This document shows positions 26,867 through 35,279 of a DNA stretch of 64,000 nucleotides, piece after piece. Under the pieces are notes generated by a model. The model did not search any database. It saw only the letters and a program-made list of their open reading frames with translations, and was not told where the DNA came from. The first letter of the stretch is position 1; each line of letters starts with the position of its first letter. The stretch is from Cohaesibacter intestini. Its GTDB lineage: Bacteria; Pseudomonadota; Alphaproteobacteria; Rhizobiales; Cohaesibacteraceae. Position numbers and translations under genes: made by a program. The stretch is taken from the NCBI RefSeq assembly GCF_003324485.1, contig NZ_QODK01000001.1, positions 930,001-994,000 of the forward strand, given 5' to 3'.

Positions 26867-27029
26867 GTGTCTGACATGCTTGGCACCACACCAGAATATG
26901 TCCTGCACAATCGAGTGATTGCCCGTTTTTTGGGCTTTCGGTTACAGTCTTTTTGGGACTATTCTGGCCCTTCCTCCCCCACCGGGCCGCAACTGCCGCC
27001 CGCTTTTTTTGTTTCAGGAAACATAATCT

Positions 27030-28421
27030 ATGGATGTTTCGCGCATCGGTGATCGCCTGTTTGGCTGGATCATCGTCCTTGTCATTTTGCTTCAGGCCAT
27101 GCGTGAGTGGGCTGGAGTGGAGTGGGTATCTCTTCCGCTGCTTGTTAGTCTGCTTGTCATCGTCGCCATCATGGCGCTTAGAGCCAGCAAAGGTGGTCTC
27201 ATTTTTCTGGGTGTCTGTCTGGTGCTGACGATCGCGCTTGCTTTCAACAATGAGGATTGGCAAGAGATCTTGTCGGGTGCCTTGATCAAAGCCGGTTTTT
27301 TGGCGTCTTTCTTCAGTGCCCTGTCGATCCTGCGCAATGCGGCCTCTTCATCTCCGGCCATGAGCAAATCGGGTGCCTTTCTGGCGGCCCAGCCACCGGG
27401 TCGGCGTTACATTTCGCTGTCTTTCGGGTCCCAGATATTTGCCTTGCTGCTGAATTTCGGGGCGATTCAATTGCTTGGGACACTGGCGCTTTCCAGCGCC
27501 AAGAGCGAACCGGATGAAAGGGTTCGCGCCATTCGGACCCGCCGGATGCTGCTTGCCATCCAGCGGGGATTCATATCCGCTTTGACATGGTCGCCAATGG
27601 CTTTCTCCACCGCGATGGCGGTGGCGACCATTCCCGGCATCAGCTGGATGGGGATTGCCATGCCGGGGTTGGTCAGCTCGGTCCTATTGCTCGGCACTGG
27701 GTGGGCGCTGGATACCATCTTCAAGCCAAGGCCTCAAGGCGGGCCACGGCTGCGGCGGAGTTCCGGCCTGCACTGGACCGTTTTGTTGCCGCTGGTGGCC
27801 TTGTTGGTGATCATCATGGTGCCAGTGCTGAGCATTGAAGTGATGTTTGGCATTCGCATCGTTGGCGTGGTGCTGCTGGTGGTGCCGATCCTGTCGATAA
27901 TCTGGATGCTGATCCAGCAAAAGGATGCGTTTGCGGTCGGCCAGACCCTTCTCAGCTATGTCCATAAAGAGCTGCCTGCCTTTCGCTCGGACCTGTTGTT
28001 GTTGATGACTGCGGGCTATATCGGTGTGGTGGGGGCGGCTCTTCTGGTGCCGATGATGGCTGATGCCGGGATTGACCTCACCATTATTCCGGGCTGGTTT
28101 TTGCTCATTGCTTTGGTCTGGATCATGCCGGTCATGGGGCAGGTCGGATCCAATCCCATTCTCACCCTGTCGCTGGTCGCTCCGATGCTGCCCGATGCGG
28201 CTGCTTTCGGTCTCGATCCCCGGGCCTTTGGGGTGGCTATGCTCTGTGGTTGGGCGCTGACGGGGCTGACCTCACCCTTCACGGCCACCAATATATTGGT
28301 TGGCCGGTTTGGTGACATTCCGGTCGTGGATGTCGGACGGGTCTGGAACCGATCCTATTTCTTCATTGCGGTGACTTTGTTGTGTCTGTGGACGCTGGTC
28401 TTTGCCTACTGGGTGGTGTGA
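27030..28421 (+). CDS. Multi-spanning membrane protein of unknown function
   Basis: This 463-residue, very hydrophobic protein has about twelve predicted membrane segments, with two longer polar loops (near residues 110-135 and 235-250). I do not recognise the family. The C-terminal glycine/proline-rich stretch MPVMGQVGSNPILTLSLVAP and the later ALTGLTSPFTATNILVG look like the re-entrant motifs of ion-transporter-superfamily permeases, so a transporter is likely. It sits inside the SQ locus between the aldolase terminator and the convergent glycosidase, and may move a sulfonate or another pathway compound. That role is a guess from position. Confidence 0.7.
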   Translation: MDVSRIGDRLFGWIIVLVILLQAMREWAGVEWVSLPLLVSLLVIVAIMALRASKGGLIFLGVCLVLTIALAFNNEDWQEILSGALIKAGFLASFFSALSILRNAASSSPAMSKSGAFLAAQPPGRRYISLSFGSQIFALLLNFGAIQLLGTLALSSAKSEPDERVRAIRTRRMLLAIQRGFISALTWSPMAFSTAMAVATIPGISWMGIAMPGLVSSVLLLGTGWALDTIFKPRPQGGPRLRRSSGLHWTVLLPLVALLVIIMVPVLSIEVMFGIRIVGVVLLVVPILSIIWMLIQQKDAFAVGQTLLSYVHKELPAFRSDLLLLMTAGYIGVVGAALLVPMMADAGIDLTIIPGWFLLIALVWIMPVMGQVGSNPILTLSLVAPMLPDAAAFGLDPRAFGVAMLCGWALTGLTSPFTATNILVGRFGDIPVVDVGRVWNRSYFFIAVTLLCLWTLVFAYWVV

Positions 28422-28445
28422 CGCCAATCCAGTCCTCAGACAAGC

Positions 28446-28482
28446 AAAAGCCCCGCAGGCATGACCAGCCTGCGGGGCTTTT
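28446..28482. terminator. Bidirectional terminator between the membrane protein and the sulfoquinovosidase
   Basis: A perfect 15-bp stem, AAAAGCCCCGCAGGC / GCCTGCGGGGCTTTT, with a seven-base loop provides T tracts on both strands between the two convergent genes. Confidence 0.9.
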
Positions 28483-28502
28483 CAGTGGGGTTCGGCAGTG
28501 TT

Positions 28503-30524
28503 TCAGGCGAGGCCTTTGGCAATGTCGGGGATCTTGTTGAACAGAACCGCGTCTGCGCTGCTGGCGCGGTAGAAGACTGCAGGTTGGCCCAGCGGCGCGT
28601 CGACCTCGACCCAGCCGCCCTCATAATGGTCATTGGTCCAGAGATGAATCCATTGGTCGGGCGGCAGATAGAGTTTGCGCTTGCTGGCACCCTGCTCATA
28701 GACCGGGGCAACGAGGCAATCGCGGCCAAACAGATATTGATGCATCACCTCGTAGGACTCAGTATCCTCTTCATAATGAATGAAGAGAGGCCGCTGGACG
28801 GGCATGCCGGTGAGGGTGTTTTCCTTCAAGGCCGCTTTGATATAGGGCTTCAAATGGGTGAAGATCCGGGTCATAGCGGCGAGATGGGCGAGGGTCTCAT
28901 TGTCGCTGTCAAATTGATGATTGTCAGCGGGGCGGTTGCCTTCATGGCTGCGCATGATCGGGGTGAAGGCGGCCATTTCGGCCCAGCGCATAAAGAGCTC
29001 GCGGTCGCGTTTCATACCGTGCAAGGTGGTATAGCCGCCAATATCGGAATGATGGATGCCATTGCCGAGCAGGCCTGAGGACAGCGCCCCATTGATCACG
29101 GACGGGATGCCGTCATCAATGTTCCAGTTGACGCATTGATCGCCGCCCCACAGGGCGTGGCAATAGCGCTGAATGCCCGTATAGCCCGCACGCATGAAGA
29201 AGAGGATATCGTCGGTCTTGCCCGCTTCCTCGATGGCGTCATGGTTGATTTTGGCCCAGCGGGTCGGCCAGTGATTATGCTCGATTTCGGCCGACACCCC
29301 GTTCGACAAAGCGCAATCGGTGGGCAGATACTCGCCAAAGTCAGCCATCCAACCCGACAGGCCAAAGTCGATCATGTTGGTCTTGATGACGCCCTTATAC
29401 CAGTCGCAGGCCGCCGGGTTGGTGAAGTCGACGACGCCGCAATAAAATTCGCCAAAATCAACGACATATTTGCTGCCATCGTCGCGGGTGGCGAGATAGC
29501 CGTTGGCTTCGGCCTCGCGGTAAAGGGGGAAATCCTCCAGCACATAGGGATTGATATAACCAAGGAAGCGGATGCCGTCTTTTTTGAGGGCATGAATTTC
29601 CCTGTCGAGGCCGGGATAGAGGTCTTCGTTCCACTGCCAGTCCCATTGCAGGCGCTTGCCGAAGCTGGTCATTTTGATGCCCTGCCAGTCCTGACACCAG
29701 GCACCAGACACTTTCACGCCTGCGGCGCGGGCGCGTTTGAGCTTTTCGATGGTGATGTCGGTGCCGCCCTGAATGCCCAGAATGACCCCGTCGAGCACCC
29801 AGTCGGGTAGCTCAGGCTGGGTGCCAAAGATTCCGGTGATGCTGCGAATGAGGGCGGGGAAGCTGTCGGCGGCATCGAACAGGAGATAGTCGGGGATGTT
29901 CCAGCTTTGCAGCTCATGGAAATCGGCGTTGCAGAAGTCGAAATCCGCATAGGCGGTGGTTTCCAGATGAACGAAATACTTCTCCGACGAGACAAAGGTC
30001 GGCTGCGGATAGTTGGTGTTGTAATAGTCGCCGCCGGCGCGGTCCTTCACATCGGCCTGCCATGTGACATAGGTCGATTTGTTGCGGCCGACGCCGGGCT
30101 CAGAGGTCCAGAGCGGGAAATTGTGGCCGCGCAGATTGAGATAGGTGAGCTGTTCGCCGCAGCCATAGATCTTTTCATCGGCGCTGGCGCAAAGCCGGAG
30201 CCAGAAGCGGTTGAAATTGGCTTTGGCCTCAAGGAAGCTGATTTTGAGGCGGCCTTCGGCGGTTTCTTCGGCCAGCAAGGTGATGACCGGTTCGTGGGCC
30301 AAGATGAATTGGATCCGGATGGCTCCATCCTGCTTCTCTATGGTGAAGTGGCGCATGGCGATGCGCTCGACCAGATAATCCGAAATATCGAAATTGCCGC
30401 GATACATGTCAAAGGTTGGATCGCCTTCACCCAAATAGAGCGCTGGTGCTTTTTCAGAATGGCGCAACAAGGCTTTGCCTTTGTGGGAGAGGAGAAAGCC
30501 GGTTTTTGATTGTTCGATTTTCAT
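28503..30524 (-). CDS. yihQ: Sulfoquinovosidase (GH31, YihQ-like)
   Basis: This 673-residue GH31 glycosidase should release SQ from SQ-glycerol or sulfolipid head groups. The nucleophile aspartate is 395 (GWMADFGEYLP) and the acid/base aspartate is 462 (LWGGDQCVNW). The sulfonate-recognition residues known from E. coli YihQ are all kept: arginine 291 and tryptophan 294 (SFGKRLQWDW) and tyrosine 498 (HHSDIGGYTTL). Every one lies exactly ten below the E. coli number (405, 472, 301, 304, 508), a strong sign of true orthology rather than an alpha-glucosidase. No signal peptide is seen, so it acts in the cytoplasm. It is last in the minus-strand operon. Confidence 0.95.
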   Translation of the reverse strand: MKIEQSKTGFLLSHKGKALLRHSEKAPALYLGEGDPTFDMYRGNFDISDYLVERIAMRHFTIEKQDGAIRIQFILAHEPVITLLAEETAEGRLKISFLEAKANFNRFWLRLCASADEKIYGCGEQLTYLNLRGHNFPLWTSEPGVGRNKSTYVTWQADVKDRAGGDYYNTNYPQPTFVSSEKYFVHLETTAYADFDFCNADFHELQSWNIPDYLLFDAADSFPALIRSITGIFGTQPELPDWVLDGVILGIQGGTDITIEKLKRARAAGVKVSGAWCQDWQGIKMTSFGKRLQWDWQWNEDLYPGLDREIHALKKDGIRFLGYINPYVLEDFPLYREAEANGYLATRDDGSKYVVDFGEFYCGVVDFTNPAACDWYKGVIKTNMIDFGLSGWMADFGEYLPTDCALSNGVSAEIEHNHWPTRWAKINHDAIEEAGKTDDILFFMRAGYTGIQRYCHALWGGDQCVNWNIDDGIPSVINGALSSGLLGNGIHHSDIGGYTTLHGMKRDRELFMRWAEMAAFTPIMRSHEGNRPADNHQFDSDNETLAHLAAMTRIFTHLKPYIKAALKENTLTGMPVQRPLFIHYEEDTESYEVMHQYLFGRDCLVAPVYEQGASKRKLYLPPDQWIHLWTNDHYEGGWVEVDAPLGQPAVFYRASSADAVLFNKIPDIAKGLA

Positions 30525-30581
30525 GGCACTGGATCCACTGCAGGGGCATTGGGGAAGAGGCGTTTTGGCGCTTTCGTGAAA

Positions 30582-30603
30582 AGGGGGCGGATGGCCGCCC
30601 CCT
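30582..30603 (-). terminator. Intercistronic hairpin between dctP-like and sulfoquinovosidase genes
   Basis: AGGGGGCGG / CCGCCCCCT with a four-base loop lies 24 bases after the stop of the binding-protein gene and ends in a four-T run on the minus strand. It may partly terminate or protect the transcript, giving more binding protein than glycosidase. It could also serve the plus strand, where six T residues follow four bases later, although no gene there needs it. Confidence 0.6.
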
Positions 30604-30626
30604 GATCTTTTTTGCTCGCAAAAAGC

Positions 30627-31679
30627 TTATTTGGAAGCGGCGTCGAAGTCTGAGTCGAGCTTGGCTTCGCAGGCCTTGATTTCTTTTTCAAAGCGGTCGA
30701 GCCATGCTTTGCCTTCGTCGCCAGCGCTGGCCAGATAGAAGTCTTTCACAGGCGCGGTTGCTTCCTGGAAGGCTTTCTTCTCGGCTGCACTTGGGGTGTA
30801 GATGGTGCCGCCAGCCTTGCGGAAGGTGTCGTAAGCGTCGAATTCTTTCCATTTTGGATAGACGCGCAGGAACTGGTTCTGGGCGGCTACGCCATCAATG
30901 ACGACGCGTTTCAGCTCATCCGGGAAGCCGGCGAAGCGGTCGTTGTTCATCACCCAGACGCCGCCCATATAGGCGTGGCCGTCGAGCACCAGATATTTGA
31001 GGCTTTCCTCGAATTTCATGGTGGTGATGTCAACGATGCCATTTTTGGTGCCATCAACCACGCCAGTGGACAGAGCAGTGTAGACTTCTGGCCATGCGAT
31101 CGGGGTTGGGGCGCCGCCAAGGGCCTTGACCAATTCCTGCTGGATTGGGGCAGGCACGGTGCGGATTTTGAGGCCAGCCACGTCAGCAGGGGATTTGATC
31201 TGCTTTTTGGTGGTGGCGAAGTTGCGCCAGCCGCCGGAGTTGGAGACCATCATCAGGCGGACATTCTGGGTGGCGTCGAGCACATTTTTGCGGACGTCGG
31301 CAAGGAAGGCTTCATTGTCATAGACGCATTCGGCAACCCGGTCATCGCGCAGCATGTAAGGCAGGTCGAAACCACCGGCAGGGGCCCAGAAATTGGCCAG
31401 CTCGGCAATGGTGGTCTGGAAATAGTCAAAGATGCCAGACTGGACACCGGAGAGACATTCACGGGCATTGCCACACAGCTGGCCGCCGGGGAAGATTTCG
31501 ACTTCGATGGCACCATTGGAATGGTTTTCGACAAAGTTCTTGAAGACCAGCAGGGACTGGTGATTGTAGCTGTCCGTGTTGGACACATGGGGCACGGTGA
31601 GCTTGTAGTCGGCAGCCTGTGCGGTTCCTGCCATGAAGCCGGCGGCGAGAAGCGCAAGACCCAGTTTTTTCAGTTTCAT
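30627..31679 (-). CDS. TRAP periplasmic binding protein, probably for sulfoquinovose or its glycoside
   Basis: This 350-residue solute receptor has a signal peptide ending in AGTAQAA before DYKLTVPHVSN. The DctP-type core is seen in AGLKIRTVPAPIQQELVKALGG and WPEVYTALSTGVVDGTKNG. The start at 31679 is fixed by GGAGG five bases upstream. It lies in one minus-strand operon with the isomerase, both TRAP permeases and the sulfoquinovosidase, so uptake of SQ or SQ-glycerol is the best reading. The substrate is inferred from position only. Two cysteine pairs (GGQLCGNARECLSG and others) are unusual for DctP proteins and might form disulfides. Confidence 0.88.
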   Translation of the reverse strand: MKLKKLGLALLAAGFMAGTAQAADYKLTVPHVSNTDSYNHQSLLVFKNFVENHSNGAIEVEIFPGGQLCGNARECLSGVQSGIFDYFQTTIAELANFWAPAGGFDLPYMLRDDRVAECVYDNEAFLADVRKNVLDATQNVRLMMVSNSGGWRNFATTKKQIKSPADVAGLKIRTVPAPIQQELVKALGGAPTPIAWPEVYTALSTGVVDGTKNGIVDITTMKFEESLKYLVLDGHAYMGGVWVMNNDRFAGFPDELKRVVIDGVAAQNQFLRVYPKWKEFDAYDTFRKAGGTIYTPSAAEKKAFQEATAPVKDFYLASAGDEGKAWLDRFEKEIKACEAKLDSDFDAASK

Positions 31680-31754
31680 CTTTACCTCCAATGGTAAAAT
31701 CGCGCTGGCGTTGTGTGGTTGTTAGACGCCAGCCTCCTCCAGGATTTCCGCGCC

Positions 31755-33044
31755 CTACATCATGCCCAGCAGCTTGGGCAGGCCGATAACGAGGGACGGG
31801 AAGAACGAAATCAGAAAGATCACCAGGAATTCCGCGAGCAAGAAAGGAATGATCGCTCTGGAGATTTTCTGAAGCGGCACACCGGACACGCCGGAAGCGA
31901 CGAACAAGACAAGGCCCATGGGCGGGGTTGCCAGTCCGATGGAAAGATTGACCACCATGACGACGCCGAAATGGACCGGATCAACGCCAACGGCTGTCAT
32001 GATCGGGGCAAGGATCGGAGCGAAGATCAGAATGGCGGGCCCAGCATCTATGAACATGCCGACAATGAACAGGAAGATGTTCATAATGAAGAACAGAACC
32101 AGCGGATCCTTGGTGATCGAATAGAAGAAGGTGGTGATGACCTTGGCAATGCCCGACAGGGAAATGGCAGAGGCAAAGCCACTGGCTGCTGCGACGATGA
32201 TCAGGATGGCGGCGGCATTGATGGCAATGCGCACGAACATCGGGAAGACATCCTTCATCTTCAGAAGACGCATGATGAAGATGGAGAGGATGAAGGCATA
32301 AAAGACGGCGATGGCAGCCGCTTCGGTCGGGGTGAAAATGCCCCCATAGATGCCACCCAGAATGATGACCGGGGTCAAGAGCGGCAGGATGGCTGCCTTG
32401 AAGGCGGCCGAGCGTTCCGGGCGAGAGGCCCGTTCGAATTGCTCAACGGCAGGATATTTCTTGATCTGCCAGCGATTGACCAGCATCAGGGCGACGCAGA
32501 GGATCAGGCCGGGCACAATGCCGGACATAAACATCGCCGCGACCGACGTGTTCATCACGAAGGCATAGATTAGCATGATGCCGCTTGGCGGGATGATGGT
32601 GCCCAGAACGGTCGCCGCCGCCGTGATCGCCGCCGCATAGGTGCGGTCATATTTGTAGCGCTCCATTTCCGGGATCATCATGTTGCCAATGGCCGAGGTG
32701 GCGGCCACAGATGAGCCGGTCAGGGCGCCGAACAGGGTGGCTGCGATGATCACCACATGGCCAAGACCGCCGCGTAGATGCTGGACCATGGTCTGGGAGA
32801 AGGTGATGATGCGGGTGGTGATGCCGCCATTGACCATGAATTCGCCCGCCAGCATGAAGAAGGGCAGGGCGAGCAGCAGAAACACGTCCAGACCAGCATA
32901 AAGCCGCTGGTAGAGCATGTTCATGAACAGCACCTTGTCGGCCTGAAACAGGGCGATGGCTGGCGACAGTCCGAGCGCAAACAGAACCGGCAGACCGATC
33001 AGCAGGAAGGCCAGAAAATAGACGGCAAAGATTGGGGAGACCAT
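31755..33044 (-). CDS. TRAP transporter large permease (SQ locus)
   Basis: This 429-residue DctM-type membrane subunit has about twelve helices. It shows the family motifs PFFMLAGEFMVNGGITTRIIT, LTGSSVAATSAIGNMMIPEM and IGLATPPMGLVLFVAS. It is distinct from the dctM at 12147 and is paired with its own DctQ and DctP. It lies 29 bases after the small permease and 75 bases before the binding-protein gene. It should drive Na+- or H+-coupled uptake of the SQ-type substrate across the inner membrane. Confidence 0.93.
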   Translation of the reverse strand: MVSPIFAVYFLAFLLIGLPVLFALGLSPAIALFQADKVLFMNMLYQRLYAGLDVFLLLALPFFMLAGEFMVNGGITTRIITFSQTMVQHLRGGLGHVVIIAATLFGALTGSSVAATSAIGNMMIPEMERYKYDRTYAAAITAAATVLGTIIPPSGIMLIYAFVMNTSVAAMFMSGIVPGLILCVALMLVNRWQIKKYPAVEQFERASRPERSAAFKAAILPLLTPVIILGGIYGGIFTPTEAAAIAVFYAFILSIFIMRLLKMKDVFPMFVRIAINAAAILIIVAAASGFASAISLSGIAKVITTFFYSITKDPLVLFFIMNIFLFIVGMFIDAGPAILIFAPILAPIMTAVGVDPVHFGVVMVVNLSIGLATPPMGLVLFVASGVSGVPLQKISRAIIPFLLAEFLVIFLISFFPSLVIGLPKLLGMM

Positions 33045-33073
33045 GATGTTCGTCCTTTAGCTTTCTGGATCAA

Positions 33074-33598
33074 TCAAGCCTGTGGCTCTTGTTCGGCGGG
33101 TTTGAAATGGATGAATTGGCGCAGCTCGGAGACGATCTTTTGCAGCGCGGACAGGAGCGTGATACCCATCAGCAACGGCGGGGCGATGTAGATCACATTC
33201 ATGGTGATGGGCAGGCTGTCGGCACGGCTCGAACCGCGGGCAAAGAAGTCATAGCCAAACTTGATCCAGACCAGAAAGGTGAGGATTGCGAGGCAGTGGA
33301 TGAGGATCATCAGAAGATGCTTGATTCGTAAGCCATTTAACGCATCAAGCAGGAAGGTCATGGCGATGTTCTTGTCCTGCAGATAGATGATCGGCAGGCA
33401 GAGATAGACCATATAGATCATCAGGAAGCGCGAGGCTTCATCGGTCCAGCTCAATGGCATGTTGAGGACATAGCGAAACAGGATTTGCAACAGCACAATG
33501 ACGGTCATGACGACCAGCATCGAGCCACCAATCCAGCTGCCCAGTTTGCCGATGGGGCTGTTGATCCTGTTGAGACCCTTTTCAAGCGCTGCAAGCAT
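33074..33598 (-). CDS. TRAP transporter small permease (SQ locus)
   Basis: This 174-residue DctQ-type subunit has four predicted helices, with the signature LSWTDEASRFLMIYMVYLCL in the second helix region. The start at 33598 is chosen because AGGA lies eight bases upstream; a longer reading begins inside a GC-rich hairpin. It follows the isomerase gene by 96 bases, a gap that holds a CGGGCGG / CCGCCCG stem-loop (33636-33658), and precedes the large permease. Confidence 0.9.
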   Translation of the reverse strand: MLAALEKGLNRINSPIGKLGSWIGGSMLVVMTVIVLLQILFRYVLNMPLSWTDEASRFLMIYMVYLCLPIIYLQDKNIAMTFLLDALNGLRIKHLLMILIHCLAILTFLVWIKFGYDFFARGSSRADSLPITMNVIYIAPPLLMGITLLSALQKIVSELRQFIHFKPAEQEPQA

Positions 33599-33694
33599 GG
33601 TGCGATCCTTTTTCAAGCATGCCGTTTGACAGAGGCGGGCGGGGCAGTTGGCCGCCCGACCCAATGCTGAACCCTATTGGCAGGCGCCAATTGG

Positions 33695-35041
33695 TCAGGT
33701 CAGTTCGACGACTTCGATGCCAAGGCGTTTGGCGATGGCGCGCATGATCGGGCGATGCTCGCCATAGGTCAGCGCCGTATGGTGCTCGAGCCCCTCATTG
33801 ATCATCCGGTCAAGGAAGTCTTTGACGGGGATATCCGGTCTGGCGGTGCCAGCGGTGCCGGAAAAGGCCAGTGGAGCCTTGATCATCTCCGCTCCGGCCA
33901 GAAGGAGCCGCAACTTGCCGTGGCCTTGGGAGAAGCGGGCCATGGTGATGCGGCCCGGCTTCAAGGCAAATTCGGACAGGAGCGGCATTTTGCGGTTGGA
34001 ATGGATGGTGCCCTGAATGGTTTGGTCGGTGTCGGCCATGTCGATCGGGGCCTGACCGCAATGCCAGAAGACGATGGAGTCGTCCTCAATGTTGACATCG
34101 ACCAGATCGGTATTGAAGACCGAGCCGCCGGAGGCCTGTTGCAGGGTAAGGGAGGTGACAACCCCCATCATGTCGGCTTCGCAGCCTGCCGGGGTGTGAT
34201 CTTCATTGAGCAGAGCAAGCGCCCCGCAGGCCGCGCAGCCATATTCGACAAAGAAATCCGGCCAGCAGCGGACAGCAACGCCCTTATAGCCCTTTTCATC
34301 GGCTTCCGTGCGCAGCTTGGAATAGACTTTGAGGGTCTTGCGGGTGGCTTCCTGATCCAGCTCGCCGAGATTGGGGAACTGGGCCTTGCTGCGCTCATAG
34401 GGGGCGTCGGCGACGTCATCAGGCAAGGCTTTGACCTGATTGATGAAATCGCTGATGCCAATGCGGTCGACATCGATGCCAAAGCGGGTTTGAAGCTCCT
34501 GCTCATTGAAATTGCAGGCATCAAAGCCGTCGGGATGCTCGCCGACCAGCTTGAGTTTGGCCCCTTGCAATTCATTGACGATGGCACCGGCCTTGGCCAG
34601 AAGCGCGATGTCTTCAATGGCTTTCGGGCTGTCGGCGTCCGCATGGATATAGTCGATGGAAAGATCATTGCGGCTGAGCGCGTGGCTGGCGAGATTGACG
34701 CCGCAGAAGGAATTGAGCCGTAGGCGACCACCGGTGCGGGCTTCGGGGAAAGACCACATGACCAAGGGGGCGTCGATTTCCTTGCCCAATTCGACGGTCA
34801 TGGTTGCGTCGGTGAATGTCACTTGCAGCAGGAGCAGCATGTCAAGTTTTTGCGCTTTGAGCGCAGGCAGTGCACCCAGCACCGCGTCGGCATCGAAGAG
34901 CAACTCCGGCTTGCCAATCAAATCGGCATTGAGGCTTTCCAGAGCGCCCCAGGCTTTGGCCAGAATCTCTTCTGCAAAAGGTACGTCGAAGGTTGGTCGA
35001 CCCAGTGCGACGACACCGATGCATGGTCTTTTTGCTGACAT
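33695..35041 (-). CDS. L-fucose/L-arabinose isomerase-fold protein, probable sulfoquinovose isomerase
   Basis: This 448-residue protein resembles the fucose-isomerase C-terminal family of metal-dependent ketol-isomerases. Visible blocks are GVVALGRPTFDVPFAEE at the N-terminus, YKGVAVRCWPDFFVEYG, the CEADMMGVVTSLTLQ segment with likely metal-binding glutamate and aspartate, and FWHCGQAPIDM with the likely metal-binding histidine. It probably isomerises SQ to sulfofructose, a step done in E. coli by the unrelated YihS, which is absent. The start at 35041 is set by GGAGG six bases upstream. It is first in the isomerase-TRAP-glycosidase operon. Activity on an unmodified sugar is the alternative. 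Confidence 0.85.
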   Translation of the reverse strand: MSAKRPCIGVVALGRPTFDVPFAEEILAKAWGALESLNADLIGKPELLFDADAVLGALPALKAQKLDMLLLLQVTFTDATMTVELGKEIDAPLVMWSFPEARTGGRLRLNSFCGVNLASHALSRNDLSIDYIHADADSPKAIEDIALLAKAGAIVNELQGAKLKLVGEHPDGFDACNFNEQELQTRFGIDVDRIGISDFINQVKALPDDVADAPYERSKAQFPNLGELDQEATRKTLKVYSKLRTEADEKGYKGVAVRCWPDFFVEYGCAACGALALLNEDHTPAGCEADMMGVVTSLTLQQASGGSVFNTDLVDVNIEDDSIVFWHCGQAPIDMADTDQTIQGTIHSNRKMPLLSEFALKPGRITMARFSQGHGKLRLLLAGAEMIKAPLAFSGTAGTARPDIPVKDFLDRMINEGLEHHTALTYGEHRPIMRAIAKRLGIEVVELT

Positions 35042-35222
35042 AGGTTTCCTCCACAATCCTGACAGGCCGTCTTCAAGAGGCCAGATGGTCAGGCACCTCC
35101 CAATGCGCTTAGACCTGCCAAGAGATTTTGTCAGAGCCAACACTAAGTCGATAAACGATCATAGACTATCGGTATAAATGCGTATAAATGGTCATTTCAC
35201 ACAAAAAATGTCATATTAATTC

Positions 35223-35278
35223 CATAAAACAAACATGAATTGACAACTATGCTCAAAAACTGTTGTTTTTTGATTGAG
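35223..35278. promoter_or_regulatory. Candidate operator region upstream of the isomerase operon
   Basis: CATAAAACAA at 35223-35232 repeats exactly an element at 22819, and TTTTGATTGAGG at 35267-35278 shares TTTYGATTGA with 22790 and 25683. The region is AT-rich and lies 180-240 bases upstream of the isomerase start. Regulator binding is inferred. Confidence 0.4.
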
Positions 35279-35279
35279 G

